From NCBI RefSeq assembly GCF_008123425.1, contig NZ_VSSS01000006.1, forward strand, positions 1 through 64,000: DNA of 64,000 nt. Direction: 5' to 3'. Positions 17,636 through 26,762 of the stretch are shown here, piece after piece. Made by a program: the position numbers and the translations under genes. A model generated the notes under the pieces. That model saw nothing but the letters and a program-made list of their open reading frames with translations, was not told the DNA's origin and searched no databases. Numbering within the stretch: position 1 is the first letter of the stretch; each line of letters begins with the position of its first letter. This DNA comes from Bradyrhizobium rifense. Its GTDB lineage: Bacteria > Pseudomonadota > Alphaproteobacteria > Rhizobiales > Xanthobacteraceae.

Positions 17636-17908
17636 TTATTCCCCGTTCTTCGGCCTTAAACCGAGTCTATAGCCGAGCGCGTCAGCCCATTTCTCCAGCG
17701 TGGCCAGCACGGGCGGCTGTACGCCGGTCTCAAGGCGGGCGAAGTGATCGCGCCGAATGCCCATGCGGCTGGACACATCGTTCTGCGTCAGCTTCCAGGC
17801 TATCCGGACCTCAACCAGGGCCTTCACAATCCGATGGATTTCAGAGACTTCTGCCACACGGCGGCGATAGAGTGGCGCGTCAAGCGGATTCGGACGGTGG
17901 AGGAGCAT
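17636..17908 (-). CDS. XRE-type HTH regulator
   Basis: 90 aa. Residues ~30-85 form an HTH_3 domain: ALVEVRIAWKLTQNDVSSR, then MGIRRDHFARLETG and VLATLEKWADALGYRL. This is the size of an antitoxin or phage-like repressor. No toxin partner is visible next to it; upstream on the minus strand nothing is coding for about 480 bp. Confidence 0.75.
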   Translation of the reverse strand: MLLHRPNPLDAPLYRRRVAEVSEIHRIVKALVEVRIAWKLTQNDVSSRMGIRRDHFARLETGVQPPVLATLEKWADALGYRLGLRPKNGE

Positions 17909-18393
17909 GGCTCAAAACTCCGAACAATCTATTATTGGTTGGGCCCGATGGGTCGCGACTCCCGCATCCCAATCGGCGCTCGAGCTTCGCCTAGCGTGGT
18001 ACGGTTTCCACGCACGTGCCGTCTCGTCATACAGCCTCCCGTTCACCCGGCACGCCGCGTAGAGCTTTGCGCATCCGTCGCTCCTGCAAGCGCCGCATCT
18101 GCTTGTTGTGCATCCATCTCGGCTGATCGCCGAAATATCGGACCCTCTTGTCTCGAAAGATTCATCCGCGAATCTTTTTATTCCTGCAAAGAGTCGTTGA
18201 TCAGATCGCGCATCACCGTTCCAGTTCTACGTCCTCATCCTGCTATCGCCGACAAGCCTGTCCCGTTGCGACGGATTTCGGCATCTTGGGCGGAATAAAG
18301 GACGTCCTCGCCAAGTCACTTCGTTGAAGCCGGGAAAAGGCCCCGCGGCCAGGTGTGGGCTGCTTCAGGAGGAGACGTGCAAAGGAGATTACC
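17909..18393. other. Gene-free stretch with a hairpin
   Basis: No supported gene. At 18156-18177 arms AAAGATTC and GAATCTTT enclose a 6-nt loop and are followed by TTA, a modest intrinsic-terminator candidate for the plus strand. The 3' part holds the cupredoxin promoter and an AAAGGAG ribosome site at about 18380. Confidence 0.45.
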
Positions 18394-18777
18394 ATGGTTA
18401 TCTCGAACACAATGCGCAGCGCACTCGTCGCGGCTGCGCTCGGTGCGGTGACAGCCGTCATGCCTGCCGTGGTCGTGCTGCCTGGCTGGACGCAAGATGC
18501 GGCGGCGAGCGCCGTATCGATCGACAATTTCACCTTCACGCCGCAAACGTTGACTGTGAAGGTCGGCACTACCGTGACTTGGACCAACAAGGACGATATC
18601 CCGCACGGCATTGCCTCGGACAATAATGCCTTTCGAAGGTCGAAGGCCTTGGACACCGGCGACAAATTCGCGTTCACGTTCACCACGCCCGGCACCTACA
18701 AATACTTCTGCTACGTTCATCCGCATATGACGGCACGATCTTGGTGCAGCCAACTAGCGGCTAGCGCCATGGCGTAG
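18394..18777 (+). CDS. Cupredoxin, exported, frameshifted at the 3' end
   Basis: 127 aa as it stands. An AAAGGAG site precedes the ATG. Signal-type N-terminus, then a plastocyanin-like domain: VSIDNFTFTPQTLTVKVG, TVTWTNKDDIPHGIAS, and FCYVHPHMT with Cys/His/Met copper ligands (the first His is in IPHG). After HPHMT the frame goes into SWCSQLAASAMA. Adding one base near 18733 restores MTGTILVQPTSG and a stop at 18762, the family's normal end. A single-base deletion is therefore likely. The ligands survive, so activity may remain. Confidence 0.75.
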   Translation: MVISNTMRSALVAAALGAVTAVMPAVVVLPGWTQDAAASAVSIDNFTFTPQTLTVKVGTTVTWTNKDDIPHGIASDNNAFRRSKALDTGDKFAFTFTTPGTYKYFCYVHPHMTARSWCSQLAASAMA

Positions 18778-18812
18778 CGATGGGCGATCGGTGCGGGGCT
18801 AGGAAGACTGTC

Positions 18813-19325
18813 ATGAACTGCACCAAATGCGAAGTCCTAGTTCACGCGCTCATCGACGGTGAGCTCGATGCTGGGCATACCAGCGACGCCGAAACGCACG
18901 TCGCGACTTGCTTCGGCTGTACGGAAAACCTCAAGACGCTCGGCGCTATGCGTGAGGCGATGGCGGGTGCCGACCTTAAATGGACGGCGCCGGCGCATCT
19001 GCGCCGTCACATCGAGGCGGCACTGCTGTTGCCCGTGGCGTCAGCTTCCGCGCAAATCGTCGCCCCACACAAATTCCTGCAACCGTCCCGGCGCACTTTC
19101 TTCGGCGGCTTCGCCGACCCTTGCCGTTTTCGAGTTTTGCATCTGAAGAGCAAATTGGTAGGCGGGCGCGCTGCCCGGCCGGCATCGGGAGGGCATGACC
19201 GCGTTGCAGCAGAATTGGGTTTGCGCCGCCGCAATCGCGACGATCGATCGATACGACCCGGTCCGCCAGGCCGCATGGGACGCTTCAGCTGCGGGTCTAG
19301 ATTGAGAGGGGATTGCGAACCGTAA
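18813..19325 (+). pseudogene. Anti-sigma factor (zinc-finger type), truncated
   Basis: The start MNCTKCEVLVHALIDGELD leads to HVATCFGC, the HxxxCxxC zinc-anchoring motif of ZAS anti-sigma factors, which hold ECF sigma factors. The family pattern runs through AHLRRHIEAALLLPV and SRRTFFGGFA, where a membrane helix should begin. Instead the frame becomes Arg-rich and non-homologous to 19325. Frameshift or deletion is likely. No ECF sigma gene is adjacent, another sign of decay. It follows the damaged cupredoxin by 35 bp. Confidence 0.65.
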
Positions 19326-19370
19326 AACGATTTGGCAGACCTTTGTGGTCCACCGATGGGATGCACGTCC

Positions 19371-21233
19371 ATGTCGAAACCGAACGGGGACGATCGACAC
19401 AGACACGATCTGCTGCAGACCATTTTGAAGGGCCACTTCGCCTCGGACGACGTCGAGCTGATCGCAAGCATCAAGGCCGCAGCCGAATTCATCGACCTCC
19501 CGTCGGGCGGCGTCCTGTTCCGCCAGGGCGAGCACAGTGACGACGTCTATTTCGTGCTGTCGGGCCGATTGCTGGCGCTGGCGGAAGCCAACGGCGAAAG
19601 CAAAAGACTCGGCGAAATCGGCCGCGGCGAAACCGTTGGTGAGCTTGCCCTGTTCACCGGCGAACCACGCTCGGCTTCCATCGTCGCCTTGCGCGATTCA
19701 TCGGTCGTCAAAGTGACGCGGCAGATCGTCGAACGGGCGCTCGCCAAATCCCCGCAGGTAGCGCTGCAGATGACGAGAATAGTCATCGATCGGTTTCGAC
19801 GGTCGGAACGAGAGCGTCAGGCCCCGACCGTTCCTGTCAATATCTCCATTCTTGCCGTCTCGCCTGGCGTCGACGCCGCGGCTTTCGCGGAGCGCTTACG
19901 AGACGCGGGGCGGGACAGCGCAGCCACGAGGATCGTGGGTAGCGATGACATCCGCCGGCAGTTCGGCGTAGATGCCGCACACGCAGTCCGCCAAAATCAT
20001 GACGCGATCGCTCAACACATCGACGAGATCGAGGCAGCGAGCAAGGCGGTTTATCTCGTCGCCGACCCATGCGAGTCCGCCTGGACGCAGTTCTGTCTGC
20101 TGAACTGCGACGAAATCTTGCTGGTCGGGGATGGCCGCCAGGACCCGGGCCCTTCAAGCGTGGAGAGCCGCTGTCTCGCGGGCGAGACGCCGGTCTCGCT
20201 CGCGCGGCGGACACTCGTCCTTCTGCATGGCCTCGAGACCAAAAGCCCGACGGGCACCGCGCTATGGCTGAAAGACAGACGCATCTCGAGGCACTTCCAC
20301 ATCAGGCCGGAACTCGCGCGCGACATGCGCCGGTTGGCGCGGATTGTATCGGGCAACGGCGTCGGCCTTGTACTAGCGGGAGGTGGAGCGCGCGGATTCG
20401 CCCATGTCGGCGTCATGAAGGCATTGGAGGAGGCGGGCATCGAAGCCGATTTTGTCGGGGGCACATCGATCGGCGCCATCATGGGGACCTGCCTCGCGCT
20501 CGATCTGCCGGCGGAGCGGATCTCTACCGCCGTCCACAAGGCTTTTCTGCTTCATCCAAAAGGCAACATCACCGGCGACTATAATTTCATTCCACTGGTA
20601 TCGCTGATCAAGGGCAAGCGCACCCACGAGGCGATGGCCCAGGCCATCGAGAACGCAACTGGTGCCAGTATCGACGCGGAGGACACCTGGAAGACGTTCT
20701 TCGTCATTGCCTCCGATTTTTCCACCAACAGTGAGGTCGTTCTCGACAAAGGAAATCTCGCGCGAAATGTGATCGCGAGCTATGCCGTTCCCGGTGCGCT
20801 GCCGCCAGTGTTTATCGGCGGACACCTGATGTTCGACGGTGGCATGTTCAATAATTTCCCCGTCGACGTGATGGCGCGGCTCGGCGCCCGGCAGATCATC
20901 GGTGTCGACCTCTTGATCGAGGATGGCCGGGTGTTCGATATCGATCAGATACCGGGCACCATCGCGCATCTTCGTGACAAGCTCCGGTCGTGGAACATGC
21001 GGCGCTACCGCTTGCCGACGGTGCCTGAAACAATGCTGAACTCGTCCTTCATCAGTTCGGTCTCGAAGCAGAAGGCGATGCGAAAATTCGTCGATCTTTT
21101 GTTTCAGCCGCGCATCGAACAGGTCGGACTGCTGCAATGGAAGCGATATGACGAGGTTGTCGCGGCGGGATACAATCACGCCAAACAAGTACTCGCGGCG
21201 GAATCCGAAGACAAGCTGAGAGCGTTCCGGTAG
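19371..21233 (+). CDS. cNMP-binding/patatin NTE-type phospholipase
   Basis: 620 aa with the neuropathy-target-esterase architecture. Residues ~10-150 form a cyclic-nucleotide-binding domain (RQGEHSDDVYFVLSGRL, then GEIGRGETVGELALFTGE and PRSAS). A ~170-residue linker domain follows. Residues ~330-520 form patatin: GGGARGFAHVG (~336), GTSIG with catalytic Ser (~365) and DGG with catalytic Asp (~489). It likely hydrolyses (lyso)phospholipids at the inner membrane under cyclic-nucleotide control. ATG 19371 is chosen; 19359 is possible. It converges on a class III cyclase 1.1 kb downstream, a candidate source of its ligand. Confidence 0.88.
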   Translation: MSKPNGDDRHRHDLLQTILKGHFASDDVELIASIKAAAEFIDLPSGGVLFRQGEHSDDVYFVLSGRLLALAEANGESKRLGEIGRGETVGELALFTGEPRSASIVALRDSSVVKVTRQIVERALAKSPQVALQMTRIVIDRFRRSERERQAPTVPVNISILAVSPGVDAAAFAERLRDAGRDSAATRIVGSDDIRRQFGVDAAHAVRQNHDAIAQHIDEIEAASKAVYLVADPCESAWTQFCLLNCDEILLVGDGRQDPGPSSVESRCLAGETPVSLARRTLVLLHGLETKSPTGTALWLKDRRISRHFHIRPELARDMRRLARIVSGNGVGLVLAGGGARGFAHVGVMKALEEAGIEADFVGGTSIGAIMGTCLALDLPAERISTAVHKAFLLHPKGNITGDYNFIPLVSLIKGKRTHEAMAQAIENATGASIDAEDTWKTFFVIASDFSTNSEVVLDKGNLARNVIASYAVPGALPPVFIGGHLMFDGGMFNNFPVDVMARLGARQIIGVDLLIEDGRVFDIDQIPGTIAHLRDKLRSWNMRRYRLPTVPETMLNSSFISSVSKQKAMRKFVDLLFQPRIEQVGLLQWKRYDEVVAAGYNHAKQVLAAESEDKLRAFR

Positions 21234-21355
21234 TAGCCTGCCGTGAATCCATCAGCAAAGTCGTTTGACCTAGGGCGGACTCCAGCAGTAACGCTGCTCC
21301 AGTAACGAAAGAAAGTCTCTTTGTCGGAATAGGAAAGATGATCGTGACGATTCCG

Positions 21356-21796
21356 ATGAAGCATTTTCGGGAAGGACGGTCGGTTTTAGGGTGTCTCCCT
21401 GTTCTAGTTTTGCTGAGCGGTTGTGGCGGGGCGACGCCCGAGTGTGCTTCTTTGGATGCGCGCGGTACGGTGGTTAAGATCGTTTCGGAAGACAGCAACA
21501 ACGCGCTTGTCAACTACGCTGTCAAGAATTCGAGCACGGTTGCGGCGATGGTAAGTAATACCAACACAGAGGCTGAAAAATCAGCCATTTGGGAAAAGGC
21601 GAGACAAGGTGCGACATATAGGTTGGATGATACAATACGCACAAATTCAAGAAGTACAGCCAAGCGAGCAGTTACTTGTACTGGCCTGTTGTATGCGACC
21701 GTTGAGGATGTGACAGCGCAAAAAGAGGTAGGCTTTAAGGTAGAACAAACTGCGGACGGCAAGGTGTCCATTTCGGTCAGCCCGTTTCAATTTTGA
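21356..21796 (+). CDS. Predicted lipoprotein
   Basis: 146 aa. The N-terminus (MKHFREGRSVLGCLPVLVLL) ends in lipobox LLSGC, so lipidation at Cys is likely. The mature part (VVKIVSEDSNNALVNYAVKN ... VTCTGLLYATVEDV) is beta-rich and unlike any family I know. Composition is more AT-rich than its neighbours, which suggests acquisition. It lies between the NTE-type and cyclase genes. Confidence 0.65.
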   Translation: MKHFREGRSVLGCLPVLVLLSGCGGATPECASLDARGTVVKIVSEDSNNALVNYAVKNSSTVAAMVSNTNTEAEKSAIWEKARQGATYRLDDTIRTNSRSTAKRAVTCTGLLYATVEDVTAQKEVGFKVEQTADGKVSISVSPFQF

Positions 21797-22319
21797 CCGA
21801 TGCCACTTCTCGCATTCGTCGGAAATCGCGACGAGGCGTTGGTCTATGCACGGCGTGCCTTGGCTCTCAATCAGGGAAGGCTGGTGATCCGAAGTCGGAG
21901 TTCAGTAGCGCTTGACGCCAGCGGTGTGATTCCCGCGATGCGGCCTTACCGACATATGCATTCCCGACGCGTCGCCGAGCGGTATCTGCGAGGCCGTCGT
22001 GCGCGAACATCCGCGGCCATTGTTCAAATAGATGGAGAAGGTCGGGTCCGCGGCTACGGCCGCGGCGGGCCCCGAGATCGCCTCCCATGCCGAGGCCGGC
22101 GTAGCAAGGAACGCGGAAAGAATGAGCGTCGCGCCTAAGAATTTGAAGCTCGACCGGTCACTTCCGGTCTACCCCGATAACCGGACGTCTTCGGTGTCGG
22201 TCACCACTTCGCAGAAAGGGGGCAAAGGCGGACATGCCGACGGCGCTACCGGCAGTGCCCTAGGCGACAATGCGGACCATCGCATTGCAACAAGATTGGC
22301 TGATTTCCAGACGGCAATT
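21797..22319. other. Gene-poor stretch, possible secreted remnant
   Basis: On the minus strand between about 22150 and 21900, a frame reads FLGATLILSAFLATPASAW, a plausible signal peptide. It continues DPTFSIYLNNGRGCSR, then stops. No start codon lies in frame, so it is probably a remnant. A plus-strand frame at 21800 shows one TPR-like repeat (GNRDEALVYARRALALN), too little to call. Confidence 0.35.
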
Positions 22320-24014
22320 TCATGCGACCAGTTCATTCATGGCGCCGACGATTCGAACGGCCAGCGGTTCCGCGCGGCCGCGCACGTTTACCTCGCGCAC
22401 AGGAAACCTGCTCATTTCGACGCCGGCAGTGGCGGCGACGATGTCGGACACAACGAGTTGACAGTCATAGTCTTTGGTCAGCTCCTGCAGGCGCGCCGCG
22501 ACATGTACCGGATCGCCGATTGCTGTCAGGAGGAAGCGATCCCGGTAGCCAAGCTCGCCCAGGATCACGTTGCCGGCGTGGAGCCCGACGCCGATTGCAA
22601 TTGGCTCCGGCAACTCGTCAGCCAATGTTCGATTCATGTCGGCGAGACGGCTATGAATAAGTTGCGCCGCAACTAACGCTTGGGAGCAAGCCTCGCGTGG
22701 CCCGGCGTGTATGCCGAAGATCGCCATCATGCCGTCGCCGACGAATTGGTTGGGCATGCCGCCGGTATCGACGACCGCGCCTGCCACGGCATCGAAGAAA
22801 TTGTTCAGCAGGAACACCACGTCGTAAGGGAGCCGCTTCTCGACCAAGGCCGTTGACCTGCGGATGTCAACAAACATGATCGCGACGAAACGTTCAATGT
22901 CCGAAGCCTTGAAATAGTCACGTCGACGCGTCTCGCTCGCGCCAATGTCTGGCGGCAGCAGCGGAAGCACCGCGGTATCACTGCGGGGACGCAGTTGACA
23001 TGCCAGACGTACACTCGGACCAGCGTGTAAGCGATCCAACAACGCCTGCTCGGAAGCGCTAGGCGGCGGCAACGTATCGACCCCACGCAGCACGCGGATG
23101 CGGCACGTCGTGCAGCGACCTCGTCCGCCGCAAATTGCGGCGTGCGGAATGCTGGCACGGCGGCTGGCTTCGAGCACGGTATAGCCCACTGGCACGCGAG
23201 CGACACGGCCGCCGGGATACGCGATGTTAATCAGGCCACGGCGGCGTTCAACCAGCCAGCGCACCGCCCGCGCGACGAAGACGAGCGCCAGGAGCACAAC
23301 ATAAGTCGAGTAAAGCTGGACCTCGAGAGTCCAACTCGGCCCGACCACGCTTGGATCGTGCACATGACCGTCGCGCACGGCCATCTGAAGCCATTCGGGG
23401 TGCAGTTGCCACTGTGCGAGTACTTGGCGCGTGCCCTGCCAAATCCCGAGCAAAGCGAGCACTGGCAGGAGCGTGGCGGATGCAAGCAATATCGGAGCAA
23501 ACTTGTGATAGTTGGATCGCGCACGCAGCCAGTAATGCACGCCGAGGCAACCATGCGTCCAAGTGACCAGGAGCACGGTGACTTGCCGCCAACCCCAGAA
23601 CGGAACAAAGGAAAAATAGACGGTGAGCACTACGTCGTAGCGGCGCGTCACATCGAACGCTGAATATACGTACCGCCCGGCCGCAAAATGGTGCAACAAG
23701 AGGGGTAGAATGGAGAAGCCCAGAACAAGCCGTACCACTTCGCCGGCACTTATGCGGAAGCTCCGGCGCGCATAAAGGGCATAGAGCGCGAGAGAAAAAT
23801 GGATTGCGAACGCGCCGTAGAGAACGATGGTTCCCGGCACACTGTGCCAGACGAAATCATGAATTCGCGTACTCCATTCCATTGCCTCGAACGAGACATT
23901 GCCGAGCGCGTGCATGCCAAGGTGCAGCGTGAGATAGGAGAGCATGACGAGACCTGCTGCGAGGCGGAGCCGTCGGATCGTCATCTGGTCGCGGAAAATA
24001 CTGGAATCTATCAT
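22320..24014 (-). CDS. Membrane class III cyclase with [2Fe-2S] domain
   Basis: 564 aa. The N-terminal ~280 residues contain about six transmembrane helices with several His pairs (HLGMH, LHHF, HGCLGVHYW), reminiscent of b-heme membrane domains. Residues ~270-365 are a plant-type ferredoxin domain with CGGRGRCTTC plus LACQL, giving the CX5CX2C...C ligands. Residues ~375-560 are a class III nucleotidyl cyclase (MFVDIRRSTALVEKR, FVGDGMMAIFG). It would make cAMP (or cGMP) in response to redox state or respiration. The start ATG follows GGGGGAC. It converges on the cNMP-binding patatin gene. Confidence 0.88.
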   Translation of the reverse strand: MIDSSIFRDQMTIRRLRLAAGLVMLSYLTLHLGMHALGNVSFEAMEWSTRIHDFVWHSVPGTIVLYGAFAIHFSLALYALYARRSFRISAGEVVRLVLGFSILPLLLHHFAAGRYVYSAFDVTRRYDVVLTVYFSFVPFWGWRQVTVLLVTWTHGCLGVHYWLRARSNYHKFAPILLASATLLPVLALLGIWQGTRQVLAQWQLHPEWLQMAVRDGHVHDPSVVGPSWTLEVQLYSTYVVLLALVFVARAVRWLVERRRGLINIAYPGGRVARVPVGYTVLEASRRASIPHAAICGGRGRCTTCRIRVLRGVDTLPPPSASEQALLDRLHAGPSVRLACQLRPRSDTAVLPLLPPDIGASETRRRDYFKASDIERFVAIMFVDIRRSTALVEKRLPYDVVFLLNNFFDAVAGAVVDTGGMPNQFVGDGMMAIFGIHAGPREACSQALVAAQLIHSRLADMNRTLADELPEPIAIGVGLHAGNVILGELGYRDRFLLTAIGDPVHVAARLQELTKDYDCQLVVSDIVAATAGVEMSRFPVREVNVRGRAEPLAVRIVGAMNELVA

Positions 24015-24235
24015 CTAACGCCGTCCCCCGGTTGGGACGCAGCACCGTACCACGTTCTGGAAGGGCGCGAACGTAAACCCGTACGTGTCCGCTTGGGGGC
24101 CAGAGTCGGACATCAATTGTCGCTGTATCGCCTTTCGCGGTTTGCTCCGGAAAAAGGGATTGGATCAGCCTTTGCTGTCCGCGCCAGCAGATTGCTCTGC
24201 ACTCGCAGGTCTCGTCCCCAAGCTTTCGCGGCCGC

Positions 24236-24454
24236 TCAGCGCATCGACCAGCGGAATTCACCCCAGTTGCGCCAATGGGTCGGCTGGATATCGACGTGCC
24301 TGTTACCCCGAGCGTCGACCCAATTGGGTCCGTCCTTGTGACACGCAAGTGGGAACGTATGGACGATACCATCATAGTCCAACACGCAGATTTCGAGATC
24401 TCGGTCAGATGGCGCTATCGAAGTGGGCTCCCATTCGGTGAAGAAAGAATGCAT
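24236..24454 (-). CDS. Small conserved hypothetical protein
   Basis: 72 aa; ATG preceded by GGAGG. It contains DLEICVLDYDGIVHTFPLAC and VDIQPTHWRNW. This matches a short family frequent in Bradyrhizobium, where the ending PTHWRxW recurs. Function unknown, cytosolic. Confidence 0.7.
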   Translation of the reverse strand: MHSFFTEWEPTSIAPSDRDLEICVLDYDGIVHTFPLACHKDGPNWVDARGNRHVDIQPTHWRNWGEFRWSMR

Positions 24455-24565
24455 GATGTACCTCCATAATGAACGGAATCACGCTTCTCTTTTGGCGCTA
24501 GGTCGTGAGCGCCACGCGCAGTTAGCTCACCCGGTCGGCCATTGCCTGCGTACAGCGTGATCGTG

Positions 24566-24847
24566 TTAGCCCAGGATCATATTGGCCGGCCAATCATCGT
24601 GCCTTTTATTTGCGCCGTTCTGATGCGGCGCATCGATCTCAGGCGACAACGCATTCTTCCTGTGGCCGCCAGCGGTGCTGTAGACCCATGCGGGTTCGCC
24701 GCACAGGCTCGGGCCGTGGTCGGCCATGCGTACGCCGCTCCAAGGCGGGGCTGCTACCTCACGGCTCTCGATGCCATTCGCCCGCGCCTGATTCGTGATC
24801 ATCATCGACAGGATTGCGACTGCGTGATGAAACTTGAATCTAGACAT
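24566..24847 (-). CDS. Small secreted hypothetical protein
   Basis: 93 aa. ATG preceded by GAGGAAG. Residues 1-23 look like a signal peptide (FHHAVAILSMMITNQARA-NG, AxA cleavage). The mature part (REVAAPPWSGVRMADHGP, then CGEPAWVYS) resembles short exported proteins of bradyrhizobia. Function unknown. Confidence 0.55.
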   Translation of the reverse strand: MSRFKFHHAVAILSMMITNQARANGIESREVAAPPWSGVRMADHGPSLCGEPAWVYSTAGGHRKNALSPEIDAPHQNGANKRHDDWPANMILG

Positions 24848-25235
24848 GCTTCCTCTACCTCTGTGGCCGACCATACGCGCGCTATCCAATAGCCAGACTT
24901 GCGTTCGATGCCCAATATTCCGGAGCGCATCAGTATAAGTCCGAATCGAGATCACGGTTGCGCGATCGGCAATACGGGGTCCGGGTTTCGTTCGCATAGT
25001 AGGCGGCGATTTTGAGCTTCCGCGCCGCTGACCTTGCCATTTGAAGCGGTCTTTCGCGAAGAACCGCAACCGTGCGTCAAAAGGCAGGACTTCCGACATG
25101 GGTCTCAAAGGCGGTTCGCCTCGATGTCGCCGCTAACCATATTACGACAGGTGTTGCCTCAAAGCTGTCGCGCGATCAGTCTTAGCTCCAGCCGCGAGCC
25201 ATTCTGATCGATCTCCCTGACAAAGGAGCCTGATC
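24848..25235. other. Gene-free stretch
   Basis: About 390 bp between the small secreted gene and the integrase remnant. It contains no supported gene. An AAAGGAG site at about 25221 serves the integrase remnant's ATG. Confidence 0.45.
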
Positions 25236-25455
25236 ATGAATGAGAGTGGAGCAATCCCATTATGCATTCCGCCGCGTCGTCAGCCATGGAACAAAGGCAA
25301 GCTGATCCGTGCGAAGCCGCCACCGCGAGCAAGCCACGTCTGGTCGGTCCGCACAAAGCTGCAGCTCGAAGGGCACCCGCGATCTCGCGCTGTTCAATCT
25401 CGCCATCGACAGCAAATTGCGCGGTTGTGATGTCGTCGCGGTGCGCATTGATGTG
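25236..25455 (+). pseudogene. Tyrosine integrase N-terminal fragment, frameshifted
   Basis: Starts with a good AAAGGAG site. It reads QPWNKGKLIRAKPPPR and HVWSVRTKLQLEG, then shifts frame to TRDLALFNLAIDSKLRGCDV. This is the N-terminal region of a tyrosine recombinase family frequent in rhizobial mobile elements. A 1-2 nt deletion lies near 25364-25370. The gene then joins an ornithine-cyclodeaminase tail at about 25470. Confidence 0.72.
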
Positions 25456-25474
25456 CTCGGGTGCGCGAAGGCAC

Positions 25475-25747
25475 ATGAGCAAGCTCGTGGTTGACGATTG
25501 GGGCCAGTGCAAGTCCGGAAAGTTTGGAAGCCTTCGGGCGCATGTTGAGGCCGGAAAGCTGTCCGAAGAATCACTCTACGCCGAACTCGGCCAGATTGTC
25601 GCCGGGCTGAAGCCTGGTCGGGAAAGCGAAAACGAGACCATCTTGCTTTGGCACCGCGGCCTCTCTCTGAGCGATATCGCGCTCGGGCATGCGATGCTGA
25701 AGAAGGGAGAGCTTCTTGGTATCGGGCAACGCCTGAGGTACGCTTAG
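25475..25747 (+). pseudogene. Ornithine cyclodeaminase/EutC-like C-terminal tail
   Basis: 90-aa frame. VVDDWGQCKSGKFG and LGQIVAGLKPGRESENETIL lead to GLSLSDIALGHAMLKKG. This is the C-terminal third of the ornithine cyclodeaminase/ectoine-utilisation EutC family. The NAD-binding and substrate regions are missing. It abuts the integrase remnant, so a deletion joined them. Confidence 0.75.
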
Positions 25748-25783
25748 CCGGGGAAAGCGAGGGAAAATTCTCAGATCCGGACC

Positions 25784-25987
25784 GTGGCTGGCGATGTCCA
25801 GGTGATGAGCGCCGGTATCGGGATCAGTCATTCCGAACAAAAACGCGACAGCGATCTTTTGAAGATTTTCCGGATCTGGCTGCTGCCACGTCGAAAGGGC
25901 GGAGCGCCGCGGTGCGAAAGCCGTAAATTTCCCAAAGCAGACCGCGCTGGCCGCTTGATTACAGAGGTAACGAGAGAGCCCAACTGA
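25784..25987 (+). pseudogene. Pirin fragment
   Basis: The frame reads GDVQVMSAGIGISHSEQKR, FRIWLLPRRKGGAP and FPKADRAGRL. This is the central segment of a YhhW-type pirin, distinct from the complete pirin at 14457-15329. The HPH metal motif and both ends are lost. Confidence 0.72.
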
Positions 25988-26643
25988 ATTGCTTGAGCAA
26001 CCACCGATCGAGTCAATCGTGGCTGCAATGTGTCGTCACCAATCGGCGGATCGACTTGAGCCACAAAGGCATCGATGCGGCGATCCGCGTCGGGTAGTAG
26101 CACCGCCTTGTAGCTGAATGGATCGGCGTCAGCCAGTGCATCCCGTTCGTCGGTCTGAAGCTGCCGCGGAAAAGGGGCCGCTGATGCCGCCGGCGGAGTT
26201 GATCGCAATCCTCATCCTCCATCAGGAGCAACAGAGTGGCAGCAGCTGGCTCCTAACGGTAGAGCGCAGAGACACCAGCTCAGTTGCGATCGAGGTCGAG
26301 CTTTGCCTTGCGACTGACAGCTTCGACTTCCTGATCGCGGCGGCATGATGATCACCGCTGCCGCTCGCGATCATAATGGCGGTCATCCTGGAATTCGGCG
26401 GTGGCCCGCTGCTGATCGCTGGCTACCGGGCCGGCTGGTCTCGCTTGCGCTGGCCGTGTTCTGTGTGGCCGCCAGATGCGGCTGTTGAAAACACGGCAGC
26501 GGCCCGCCGAGTGGCTTCACCGTATCGCCGGCCGGGCGTCGAACACATGCCCTACCAGTGCGGCACTCTTCACTGACGCGCCCATTGTCCTGCCAGAGGA
26601 ACGCACCGTTGCAAGAACAGACGCGATGGTTCGAATTATTATA
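25988..26643. other. Decayed stretch upstream of the catabolic operon
   Basis: Contains only short frames. One at 26184-26348 (begins MPPAELIAILILHQEQQ, 54 aa, preceded by AAAAGGGG) might encode a small protein but has no recognised relatives. Confidence 0.4.
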
Positions 26644-26659
26644 CTTTACGATCGTAAAG
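26644..26659. promoter_or_regulatory. Perfect 16-bp palindrome, likely operator
   Basis: CTTTACGATCGTAAAG is perfectly self-complementary and lies 104 bp upstream of the CocE-type start in AT-rich sequence. This fits a TetR-family operator. The operon ends with a TetR gene at 31134, a plausible partner. Confidence 0.5.
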
Positions 26660-26762
26660 GTAAATGGCATGCTCCGTTCGGTCGGAGGCAGTGCCGTATT
26701 CGCCCGTCTCCGACGATTGCTGAACGTTGGCCACAAGCGTCACGAAAGCGGGAGCTGAAGCG

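Noticed and set aside
21800..21900. TPR-like repeat GNRDEALVYARRALALN
   Set aside because: One repeat in a frame with no start signal or further repeats; too short to call.
19371..24014. Definite anti-phage Pycsar system
   Set aside because: The cyclase is membrane-bound with Fe-S and the effector has an NTE architecture found in housekeeping enzymes, so only a possible signalling link is reported.
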